A program made the position numbers and the translations under genes. A stretch of 64,000 bases of DNA from Promethearchaeota archaeon (GTDB lineage Archaea; Asgardarchaeota; Lokiarchaeia; Sigyniarchaeales; SOKP01): assembly GCA_019058295.1 (NCBI GenBank), contig JAHPZI010000030.1, positions 1 through 64,000 of the forward strand, given 5' to 3'. Shown here piece after piece: positions 8,988-17,126 of the stretch. The first letter of the stretch is position 1, and each line of letters opens with the position of its first letter. The notes beneath the pieces were generated by a model. That model was not told the DNA's origin. It saw only the letters and a program-made list of their open reading frames with translations, and searched no databases.

Positions 8988-10259
8988 ATGTTTGATAAAC
9001 ATCCAAGCAAGGATATTCTAGAAACTAAAGGAACTATTTTAAGAGGAAAAACTATATGTATATGCTTAACTGGCTCTGTAGCTGTTATTTCAACCCCTAT
9101 TATTGCTAGAGAACTAATGCGGCTAGGTGCTGAAGTCATTGCTGTAATGACTAAAGCTGCGACTGAATTAATAACTCCTGCTTTAATGGAATGGGCAACT
9201 GGAAATCCTGTTATCACTAAATTGACAGGTGCGGTTGAGCATATTTATCTAGCTGGCGAGCGCCCTCGAGAGGTTGGAAGAGCTGATTTAATCTTAGTCT
9301 GTCCTGCTACTGCGAACACAATATCAAAAATAGCAAATGGAATTGATGATACTCCCGTAACAACTGTTGTAACCACAGCGTTCGGTAGCAGCACTCCAAT
9401 TGTGTTGGTACCTGCTATGCATGAGTCAATGTATAAACACCCAATACTAATTTCTAATGAAAAAAAACTGCGAAAATATGGTGTTGATATATTAGGACCA
9501 AGAATCTCGGAAGGTAAAGCAAAGATAGCCCGAGTAGATGATATAATTGACCGTGTAATAGATTTGCTAATCTCAAAGAAAGATCTTGAAGGTAAAAAGA
9601 TTCTGGTAACTGCTGGACCTACAAGAGAATATATTGATGAAATTCGCTATATTAGTAATAATTCAAGTGGTAGAATGGGTATTGAAATTGCAAAGGAGGC
9701 ATCAGCAAGAGGAGCTGATGTTTTATTAGTAGCGGGTCATTGTATGGCAAAAATTCCTGATTATTTAAATAAAATCAACTGTGTTTCCACTAATGAATTT
9801 ATAAGAACTGTTAAGGATGAATTGGGCTATAAAGATTACGACTTTTTTATTTGTGCCGCTGCTATAAGTGATTATTCCCCTACTAATCACATTGAAGGAA
9901 AAATATCGTCGGATAATGTAAAAGAATTACAAATAAATATGAGATTAACACCAAAAATTATTAACGAGGCTAGGAGAAAAAATCACAAGGTGTTTATCGT
10001 CGGATTTAAAGCAGAAACAAATGTTTCTCGAAGTGAGTTAATAGACCGTGCATACGAACGTCTCAAACGTTCAGAAATTGACTTGATTGTGGCTAATGAT
10101 GTAGGAAGAGAGGATATTGGATTTGTAAGTAAAGATAATGAAGTTTACATTATAGATAAAGAAAAACATATTACCCATGTAGAAAAAAATTCCAAGCGTT
10201 ATGTCGCATCTAAAATATTAGACGCGGCTATAGAAAATTTTAGAATTAAAAATCTGTAA
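8988..10259 (+). CDS. coaBC: bifunctional phosphopantothenoylcysteine decarboxylase / phosphopantothenate-cysteine ligase
   Basis: A 423-residue Dfp/CoaBC enzyme that makes 4'-phosphopantetheine from phosphopantothenate, cysteine and CTP on the way to coenzyme A. The N-terminal flavin-dependent CoaC half shows the GSVAVIS flavoprotein start, an active-site His in VEHIYLAG, and PAMHESMY, the archaeal version of the PxMNxxMW motif. The CoaB half starts near residue 200 (KILVTAGPTREYIDEIRYIS, then SSGRMG) and contains CAAAISDYSP and IVGFKAET, which line the nucleotide site. Length and domain order are normal. ATG 8988 follows AAAAAAAGGAAAA. It appears to be a single transcription unit. Confidence 0.95.
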   Translation: MFDKHPSKDILETKGTILRGKTICICLTGSVAVISTPIIARELMRLGAEVIAVMTKAATELITPALMEWATGNPVITKLTGAVEHIYLAGERPREVGRADLILVCPATANTISKIANGIDDTPVTTVVTTAFGSSTPIVLVPAMHESMYKHPILISNEKKLRKYGVDILGPRISEGKAKIARVDDIIDRVIDLLISKKDLEGKKILVTAGPTREYIDEIRYISNNSSGRMGIEIAKEASARGADVLLVAGHCMAKIPDYLNKINCVSTNEFIRTVKDELGYKDYDFFICAAAISDYSPTNHIEGKISSDNVKELQINMRLTPKIINEARRKNHKVFIVGFKAETNVSRSELIDRAYERLKRSEIDLIVANDVGREDIGFVSKDNEVYIIDKEKHITHVEKNSKRYVASKILDAAIENFRIKNL

Positions 10260-10507
10260 AAATCTTCTTTAATTAACATTAATATTCCTTCTTTGCTTTC
10301 TTTTTTAGATTTTTTCATCTAAAGAAAAACTTTAAATAATAAATCAATTTCTCTAAAAATTGAAGTTTAAGGAAGTAAAACATTTGTAGAATATTAGATA
10401 TTAGATTATATCTTAAGTACTAAATAATTAAACTTTTACCTTATGTATAAATACATACATAATTAAAAGTATTTTAAAGAAAGAAAAATAAAAAAGTAAA
10501 ATAAAGA

Positions 10508-13500
10508 GTGCCTCAAATTACTGCGCAAAAAGAGAAATCAACGATTAAACAGGGAACAATAGCGGAATTTATGCGCAAGCGTACACAATTAGTTGGATTT
10601 GAATTTGGTTATTGGAAGCACTCACAATATGCCGCTGAATTTCTTGATAATTCTCTAGATGCAATTGAATCTTTTCAATGGAAAGAGCTTAAAAAGCCGG
10701 ATTCAAAAATTAAATTTACACTTGATAAAGAACTTTCTTTAGAGAATTTATCAATACTTAAAACCGAAAAAGAGGAGGAAAAGAAAAGCTCTGAACCAAT
10801 AAATGATGAAGCAAAACATATGTTAAAGCAAGAAATTGGCATTGAACCTGTCGAAAACGACGCAGCTGAGGTCGAAATATTAGAACCTATAGAAATAAAG
10901 TCTGAAGAAATAATTGATGAAATTGAAGTGGAAGAAGAAGTAAAAAATATAATTAAAAACATGGAAGAAATTATAAAACCAGTAGAAACTATAATCGATA
11001 ATGAACCCATCGTAATCATCCGCTTAAGCGAGGCTGAAGCAGCCTCATTTTTAACTTCCGAATTAAGTCAGAAAAATATTATGAATTATACTTTTGAGAT
11101 TTTTGATAATGGCACAGGTATGAATAAATTAGATCTCCGAAAATTCGGCAGATACTTAGCTTCCTCCAAAAGCCTGGAACTTAAACAAACTCGAGGATCG
11201 CAAGGATTCGGGGCTCCATCTGCTTTCAGTGATGCGCAAAATACAACAGGCAGACCAATTGTTGCAGTCTCAAAAGATAAACATAATGTTTATGCTATAG
11301 TTTCAGAATTTTTCACAACATCAAAAAATGAGAAAAAATATTTAGTTCATCCCACAGAGATAGATAGTCCTTTCCTACACGGAACGTATATTAAATTACA
11401 TTATCTCAATGTTAAATATATTCGAGGCTATGTTGATGTTTATGTAAAAGAGACAGCTTTAATGAACCCACACATTACAATCATTTTTATTGATCCTTAT
11501 AATGAGGAGTTTATTTATCCAAGAAAAGTTTCGAGTTTCCCTATTCAACCAAAATATGCCAAACCTCATCCTTCGTCAACAAATATAGGGGATCTTCAAG
11601 ATTTACTGATTAAAGCTGAAAATCTCACAGTATCATCATTCTTAAAAGATAATTTTGTAAGAATTAGTTCAAAAACAGCAAAACAAATTATAGATCTTGC
11701 AGAGAGAGATCTACAAGACAAACTTAATTTTCTTATTCTCGAAAGTGGATTTATCAAGAAATTAGAGAAAAAAACCGATCCTATTCATTATACTCGTTTT
11801 GAAAAAAGAATTTATGGAAGATCTCAAAAACCAAGAGATAAATTGATAATTTATGAAGTTATTTCAGATGAATTTAAGAATAAATACTGGGATTTAATAT
11901 CGGACTATAATGAACTCAATAAAAAACATGAAAAGATCTCTAAAAAGATACAAAAAGAGTATAATTTAATCGAAAAAGCAGAGACTCAAAAAGAAATAAA
12001 AAGTTTTGAAAAAAATGTTAGAGCCTTTTTAAAGGATATTGATGGTATAAGAAAACAAAAGGATAACATCAGAACAGATCTAGATAAAATGATAAATAGC
12101 TCAAAAGATGGGTTAAATGAGCTTAAAAAATTTAAAGATCGAAGTGATATAGAGGATCTTGTCAAAGAAATTCAATTATCAAAAACAAAACCTGCTGAAT
12201 TAACAAACGATCAATTTAATTCCCTTTTTCTTGCTTTTAAGTCCGTAAAATATATGGCTCCTCCGACAGACACAGCAATCCCTGTAGGAGAGTCTGTGTT
12301 AGAAAATACTTTAATAAAAGAAATAGGCTTAAAAGTCTCAGATAATTTAGATGATTTTGACACTCCCGTAGAGGAACTTAATAAATCAATCGATATTATA
12401 CTTGAAGTTAAGAAAAACGAATTAAAGAAAGGAGATCCAACAATAAAAGACGAAATTTTAAATAATATTTCAATATCTGATGAAGAAGTCCATGATATTA
12501 GTTCACAGATTTTAGCTAATGTAGATATTAAGGATGAAAGTTTGGAAACAGAACAATTTAAACAATCTCTTGAAAATATTATAGCATCTTCGGAAGATGA
12601 GTCTCAAAATGTTTATGGAGAGGTATTTGATTATTTTATTGAAAGTTTTACTAGAGACGACGATTTTGTAGCAGCTGAAACTAGAGATCCTACTAGTGGA
12701 AAAGGCTTAGCATATGTTGTGGAAGCTGTAATGGCACATTCAAAACTTATTGAAACGCCGAAACGTTCAAGAGATGTTTTATCAAGATTTGTTAATAGAA
12801 CTCCTAAATTAAGGGATAGTGCTGATTGTGCTATTACTAAGGCAGTTCAAGCAGTAAATTGGAAAAATTATAAATTAGAAACATATGATAATAATTTACC
12901 TAAAGGTCCAATCAAACTTCTTGTAAACGTTTCTGGACCCTTTGTACATTTAATGTTTAAATCACAATCAAAAAACTCTTTAGCTGACGATGAAGATTTA
13001 ATTAAAGAGATTAAATATTGTCTAGAAGCAATAGGAAGAAGATTAAGGATCTATCTAAATCGAAGAGCTTCAATACGAAAAACTGAAAAACGAGCAAGTT
13101 TAATCGATAAATATATCCCTCTATTCGTTAAAAGTCTGTATAACATAGTTTCAGAGGGTGAAGGTTCAAAATATAAAGAAAAGGTAAAAGAAAAGGAATT
13201 ACAGAACCTTATGAGAGATGCCATAGGAAAAAAACCTGCTCCTGTTGGCGAGGCAAAAGCTGAGAGAGAAGAAATAAAAATTGAACCTGTTAAACCATTA
13301 ATAAAAGAGGAAGTAATAGAAGCAAAACCTAAGATTGAAATTCCTAAGGAGGATGAAGTAAAGAAGAAGGAATTAGAGAAAAAAGAAGTTGAAGTAAAGA
13401 AAATAGAACCTAGAAAAGAAGAAGTTAAAATTCAAGACTTTAATGAATTAACAGTACGTCAATTATATAAATATGCAAATGAAAATAACATAAAGTTGCC

Positions 13501-13957
13501 TTCAAAAGCTAGAAAAAATGATATAATTAAAAAAATTAAGGAATCAATCAGTAAAAAGGAAATTATTGAACCAAAGATTGAAGAAATCCCTCCAAAACAG
13601 AAAAAAATTGCCCCTCCTCCTCCTAAAGAAGTAGCGAAAGTAAAACCAAAAGTTGTAGTAAAACCAAAACCTGCAGTAAAATCAAAACCTGCAGTAAAAC
13701 CAAAACCTGCAGTAAAACCAAAACCTATTGTAAAACCTCCACAACCTAAACAAACGCACTTACCGATGATAACAAATTCAAATATTTTAAATGCATTGAC
13801 TAATGAATGGCAAACAATAAAACATTTAATCTTTAAGTTAAAAATAAAAGATATGATGGATGCAAGATTTTTACAGATAAAGCTTAAGGAATTAGAACGT
13901 AAAGGTGAGGTTTTAGTCGATATTAAGATGGGTAAAAAACATTGGAAAAAAACCTAA
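10508..13957 (+). CDS. top6B: DNA topoisomerase VI subunit B, greatly enlarged
   Basis: ATP-binding GHKL subunit of topoisomerase VI. FLDNSLDAIE near residue 46 is the Mg-binding N motif, FEIFDNGTGM near 197 the second motif and GSQGFGAP near 230 the glycine lid. The transducer follows, with FVNRTPKLRDSADCAITKA and the switch-loop lysine in SQSKNSLAD. At 1149 residues it is about twice the usual 530-650. Three additions are visible: an acidic insert of about 110 residues at 75-190 inside the ATPase domain, a coiled coil plus linker at about 456-730, and a C-terminal extension from about 905. That extension holds a SAP-like helix pair (LTVRQLYKYANENNI), KPKPA repeats and a small winged-helix-like end. 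The start is GTG 10508. It lies 15 nt before subunit A. The function is well supported; the roles of the inserts are unknown. Confidence 0.92.
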   Translation: MPQITAQKEKSTIKQGTIAEFMRKRTQLVGFEFGYWKHSQYAAEFLDNSLDAIESFQWKELKKPDSKIKFTLDKELSLENLSILKTEKEEEKKSSEPINDEAKHMLKQEIGIEPVENDAAEVEILEPIEIKSEEIIDEIEVEEEVKNIIKNMEEIIKPVETIIDNEPIVIIRLSEAEAASFLTSELSQKNIMNYTFEIFDNGTGMNKLDLRKFGRYLASSKSLELKQTRGSQGFGAPSAFSDAQNTTGRPIVAVSKDKHNVYAIVSEFFTTSKNEKKYLVHPTEIDSPFLHGTYIKLHYLNVKYIRGYVDVYVKETALMNPHITIIFIDPYNEEFIYPRKVSSFPIQPKYAKPHPSSTNIGDLQDLLIKAENLTVSSFLKDNFVRISSKTAKQIIDLAERDLQDKLNFLILESGFIKKLEKKTDPIHYTRFEKRIYGRSQKPRDKLIIYEVISDEFKNKYWDLISDYNELNKKHEKISKKIQKEYNLIEKAETQKEIKSFEKNVRAFLKDIDGIRKQKDNIRTDLDKMINSSKDGLNELKKFKDRSDIEDLVKEIQLSKTKPAELTNDQFNSLFLAFKSVKYMAPPTDTAIPVGESVLENTLIKEIGLKVSDNLDDFDTPVEELNKSIDIILEVKKNELKKGDPTIKDEILNNISISDEEVHDISSQILANVDIKDESLETEQFKQSLENIIASSEDESQNVYGEVFDYFIESFTRDDDFVAAETRDPTSGKGLAYVVEAVMAHSKLIETPKRSRDVLSRFVNRTPKLRDSADCAITKAVQAVNWKNYKLETYDNNLPKGPIKLLVNVSGPFVHLMFKSQSKNSLADDEDLIKEIKYCLEAIGRRLRIYLNRRASIRKTEKRASLIDKYIPLFVKSLYNIVSEGEGSKYKEKVKEKELQNLMRDAIGKKPAPVGEAKAEREEIKIEPVKPLIKEEVIEAKPKIEIPKEDEVKKKELEKKEVEVKKIEPRKEEVKIQDFNELTVRQLYKYANENNIKLPSKARKNDIIKKIKESISKKEIIEPKIEEIPPKQKKIAPPPPKEVAKVKPKVVVKPKPAVKSKPAVKPKPAVKPKPIVKPPQPKQTHLPMITNSNILNALTNEWQTIKHLIFKLKIKDMMDARFLQIKLKELERKGEVLVDIKMGKKHWKKT
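13641..13735 (+). repeat. short in-frame tandem repeats encoding KPKPAV in topoisomerase VI B
   Basis: Near-identical 18-bp units (GTAAAACCAAAACCTGCA) repeat four to five times with small changes, giving a Lys/Pro/Ala linker between the SAP-like segment and the C-terminal domain. Confidence 0.85.
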
Positions 13958-13972
13958 AATTGGGAATTTATT

Positions 13973-15160
13973 ATGGCAAAAAAGCAATCTAAACGAAATT
14001 GGGATTTTAAGGCTGCTAAAGATTTGTTTTATGAATATTTAGAAAAGCGTCAAGAGAAAAAAAAAATTAATCTTCCCCCTGAAACAATACAAATAGACAA
14101 TTTGAACAGAAAAGAAGCGCTAAATCGTTTATATGATCTAACAGATTCAGTTATAGAAAAAATCTATGCTTCTGGACGTCCTACTATTCAATTACCCTCA
14201 AGAACAAGTACTAACATTATATGGGATGAAGAGAACGACTTATTATTGCTTGGAAAGCAACTTCAAGAGAAACAGTTCCACAGTCTGTCCAGTGTGGCAG
14301 ATATAACTCGATTAATGCGAGTTCTAGAAGCCGTTAATGAATTACTTGTAAAGGATCTCCATGCTACAAAAAGAGAGATTTTCTATTCAGATGTAAAATT
14401 ATTTGGGGAACAAAAAAATAGCGATAAAAGCATTGAAGACATAGCAACTATGCTCTATACAACAAGAAATTCTACTCATATTGTAGCCTCTGCTAAAGGC
14501 TCATGTATAGGTAGACTTAGAATTAGAGATAAAAGCGATATTATTGATTTAGAAGGATTAGGAAGTGGTGGTTGGACGATAAGTCCAATGCTTGACAATA
14601 TTGAGATTCTTGAATCAGATGCCGAATTTATCTTGGTTGTTGAGAAGGATGCTGCTATGATCCGGCTTGCAGAAGCTCGATTTTGGCGAAAATATCCTTG
14701 TATCATATTAACAGCAAAAGGTGCAGCTGATATCGCTACGCGTATGTTTCTTAAACATTTAAGTAAAGATTTAAAGCTCCCTGTATTTAGTTTAGTGGAT
14801 TCGGACCCTTATGGGCATTATATTCATAGTGTATATTTACGTGGCTCGAAGAGATTAAGTTATGAATCACCTTTTCTTGCTACGCCCAATATAAAACTCC
14901 TTGGTGTTTTGACTCGAGATTTAGATAAATATAAAATACCAAAAGAAGGAAGACTTCCTATGACTAAGATGGATATCAAACGGACTAAAGAGTTACTTAA
15001 CGAAGATTTCGTTAAAAAAAATAAAGCATGGCATGATGATCTCAATCTAGCTTTAAAATTAAAAGTAAAAGCTGAAATTCAAGTTCTTTCTTCACACGGA
15101 TTTGAATTTTTAACAGATCAATATCTTCCAGAGAAACTGACGACTGGGGACTGGATTTAA
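13973..15160 (+). CDS. top6A: DNA topoisomerase VI subunit A, Spo11-like
   Basis: Catalytic subunit of topoisomerase VI, which with subunit B passes one duplex through another. The 5Y-CAP domain carries the active tyrosine Y138 in KREIFYSDVKLF. The Toprim domain has E224 in LVVEKDAA and D276/D278 in LVDSDPYG. The protein ends in KAEIQVL...YLPEKLTTGDWI, as in the family. The stretch around Y138, followed by GEQKNSDKSIEDI and ASAKGSCIGRLR, resembles eukaryotic Spo11 (REIYYSDxxLF, then SxxKGxxxGxL) more closely than the YYxSKNW-type motif of most archaeal A subunits. That comparison is from memory. Length (395) is normal. It follows subunit B by 15 nt and precedes a small gene by 18 nt, so it is operonic. 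Confidence 0.93.
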   Translation: MAKKQSKRNWDFKAAKDLFYEYLEKRQEKKKINLPPETIQIDNLNRKEALNRLYDLTDSVIEKIYASGRPTIQLPSRTSTNIIWDEENDLLLLGKQLQEKQFHSLSSVADITRLMRVLEAVNELLVKDLHATKREIFYSDVKLFGEQKNSDKSIEDIATMLYTTRNSTHIVASAKGSCIGRLRIRDKSDIIDLEGLGSGGWTISPMLDNIEILESDAEFILVVEKDAAMIRLAEARFWRKYPCIILTAKGAADIATRMFLKHLSKDLKLPVFSLVDSDPYGHYIHSVYLRGSKRLSYESPFLATPNIKLLGVLTRDLDKYKIPKEGRLPMTKMDIKRTKELLNEDFVKKNKAWHDDLNLALKLKVKAEIQVLSSHGFEFLTDQYLPEKLTTGDWI

Positions 15161-15178
15161 AAGAGGTGATTATTCGAA

Positions 15179-15697
15179 ATGCGAATTTTTAATAAAAAGG
15201 ATGGCGGTATTGTTCAATTAATCGATAAAGAGAAAATGCAAGAATGGCCAGTTGAATTACCACTTATATTTATTGAATACATCAGAGAAAAACAAATTGA
15301 AAAATATGAGGATGCAAAGGTAAAAAAGGAAATTTCAAATTATCTTAACGAGATTCTTAAAGATGTAGCAATTCCAAGATTAATATCTGTATTAGAAGGA
15401 GATAATAATGAAGAAACTATTTCTGCCCTTCAAAGGATTGAAGAACTCTCTAAAAAAAATATAGAAATGACAAAACCAATAAGACCATATCTTAATAATT
15501 TGTTAAAACATAGAAACAAAACTATCGTTAAACTCGCCCAGAATATTTCAAATAATTTTACTAAAGCTGATAGAAAGAAAGAACTGGCTAAGAAAAGAAA
15601 AATCATGCAAGAGAAAGAAAAAGATTTCTTAGCAGGAAAAATTAGCGGAGAAGAATATGCGCGTACGAGAAAAGAATATTTAACTCTTAAAGAATAA
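15179..15697 (+). CDS. hypothetical HEAT-like helical protein in the topoisomerase VI operon
   Basis: A 172-residue helical protein with no enzyme motif. Residues 45-125 look like two or three HEAT/ARM-type helical pairs (IPRLISVLEGDNNEETISAL, then IRPYLNNLLKHRNKTIVKLA). The C-terminus is a charged helix followed by the SHOCT-like hairpin FLAGKISGEEYARTRKEY. It sits 18 nt after topoisomerase VI A and 9 nt before the phosphoribosyltransferase. Co-transcription suggests but does not prove a link to the topoisomerase. Confidence 0.65.
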   Translation: MRIFNKKDGGIVQLIDKEKMQEWPVELPLIFIEYIREKQIEKYEDAKVKKEISNYLNEILKDVAIPRLISVLEGDNNEETISALQRIEELSKKNIEMTKPIRPYLNNLLKHRNKTIVKLAQNISNNFTKADRKKELAKKRKIMQEKEKDFLAGKISGEEYARTRKEYLTLKE

Positions 15698-15706
15698 TAA
15701 TAATCA

Positions 15707-16396
15707 ATGAAATGGGAAAAAGAAAAATTTTACGATTTTATTATTGAGAACAAAGTAATTGGCTTCTTTGATGAGCCCCTAGAATTAAAATCTGGTAGAA
15801 AATCTTATTTTTATGTAAATTGGAGAAATATTGCTGAAGATGTCTATTTAATTGATAAATTAAGCGACTTCCTTATAAGTTTTGTTGAAAAGCTTGGTTT
15901 AATACCCGACTGTTTCTATGGTGTACCAGAAGGCGCCACCAAAATAGGAATAATTACACAATATAAATGGGCCAAAATTCAAAAAAATTATAATCATGGA
16001 ATTTATCCATTATCAATGGGTCGAGCAAAACCTAAACAGCACGGCGACCCTAAAGACAGATTCTTTTTAGGTATTCCAAGAGGAAATGTAGTAATACTTG
16101 AAGATGTAACTACTACAGGAAGTTCGTTAATCCAAACTATAAATAAATTATTCGATAACAATATTAAAATAATAGCTGCCATTGGTCTAACAAATAGAAA
16201 CGAAATTAGGGATGATAATAAATCAGTTGAGGAAGTTCTCAAAGATAAGGATTTAAAATATTATGCTATGAGTAATGCAATAGAATTATTACCAAAAGTT
16301 TATGATCTATTAAAACCGGGTGAAAAAATAGCTAGACACATAGAAGATTATTTTAAAAAATATGGAATTAAAGAAATCAAATTCTTAAAAACATAA
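15707..16396 (+). CDS. pyrE: orotate phosphoribosyltransferase-like PRTase
   Basis: Type I phosphoribosyltransferase of 229 residues. The PRPP-binding loop is VVILEDVTTTGSS (residues about 128-140), and the N-terminal FFDEPLELKSGRKSYFYVNW segment matches orotate PRTases, where LKSGR is characteristic. FYGVPEGATKIG supplies the pyrophosphate loop. It would join orotate to PRPP to give OMP in pyrimidine synthesis. It is somewhat longer than a typical archaeal PyrE (about 180-210), with an extended C-terminal helix, so another nucleobase substrate is possible. It is the last gene of the topoisomerase VI operon. Confidence 0.85.
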   Translation: MKWEKEKFYDFIIENKVIGFFDEPLELKSGRKSYFYVNWRNIAEDVYLIDKLSDFLISFVEKLGLIPDCFYGVPEGATKIGIITQYKWAKIQKNYNHGIYPLSMGRAKPKQHGDPKDRFFLGIPRGNVVILEDVTTTGSSLIQTINKLFDNNIKIIAAIGLTNRNEIRDDNKSVEEVLKDKDLKYYAMSNAIELLPKVYDLLKPGEKIARHIEDYFKKYGIKEIKFLKT

Positions 16397-16454
16397 ATAA
16401 TAAGCATAGTAATTTAAAAAAGACTCGCTTAAGATATGAATTTCAATTTTATTT

Positions 16455-17030
16455 TTATTGATTCGCTCCTAAAAAAAAGTTTCTCCATGTCCTTATATGT
16501 TCATGGATATAATTAAATAGTATTTTTTCAGAACTAGTCAACCTTTTCTCATCATCTAAAGATAATTTTGTTCTTGATAATCTTAACAATTTCAATAATC
16601 TGCCGTCGATTGTACTGGATAAGTATGAATAAAACCGATCTAAATCGTCTTTTGGTTTAATTCCGGCTTTTACTTCTTCTTGCGTGAAAAATTGGAATTC
16701 TTTTATTTTATTTAAAAAATATTCAGTATCTTGTTGAACGAGCCTCTGATTATCTCTTTCAGCAATAGCATATCTTTGAACATCCACATGATCACATTTA
16801 TCACTCGATGCTATTTTCATTATATTATTTTCAATAAAAGGAATAGCTAAAAATAATTTCAATTTATATTTTTTTCCTTTTTCGAATGGACCAAAAGATT
16901 CTCCAAATATCGATAATGAATTTTGATCCTTTGTACATTCTGTATAAATCTCATCATTTTTAAAAATAAAATTTATTCTGTTAAGGGAATCAATTAAATT
17001 ATCATGAATTTTATTCAAATTTAAACTCAC
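16455..17030 (-). CDS. GINS complex subunit, GINS23 (Psf2/Psf3-like) type
   Basis: A 191-residue protein with a small beta (B) domain first and a helical (A) domain second, the order of the Psf2/Psf3 class. The B-domain signature GESFGPFEKGKKYKLKLFLA matches the GPF..G...PLWLA pattern of this family. The helical part contains VDVQRYAIAERDNQRL, TIDGRLLKLLRLSR and LTSSEKILFNYI, typical of GINS A domains. In archaea GINS binds MCM and the Cdc45/GAN nuclease to form the replicative CMG-like helicase, and an mcm gene lies about 3.6 kb away on the other strand. It is transcribed divergently from the membrane HEAT gene. Recognition is by pattern only. Confidence 0.78.
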   Translation of the reverse strand: MSLNLNKIHDNLIDSLNRINFIFKNDEIYTECTKDQNSLSIFGESFGPFEKGKKYKLKLFLAIPFIENNIMKIASSDKCDHVDVQRYAIAERDNQRLVQQDTEYFLNKIKEFQFFTQEEVKAGIKPKDDLDRFYSYLSSTIDGRLLKLLRLSRTKLSLDDEKRLTSSEKILFNYIHEHIRTWRNFFLGANQ

Positions 17031-17126
17031 CAGAATTTAATATAACAAGTTGATTTTATATATTATATTAATTATATTAAGAAAAATAAAATTTATATTA
17101 AGATATTAATACTCTATTAAACTGAA

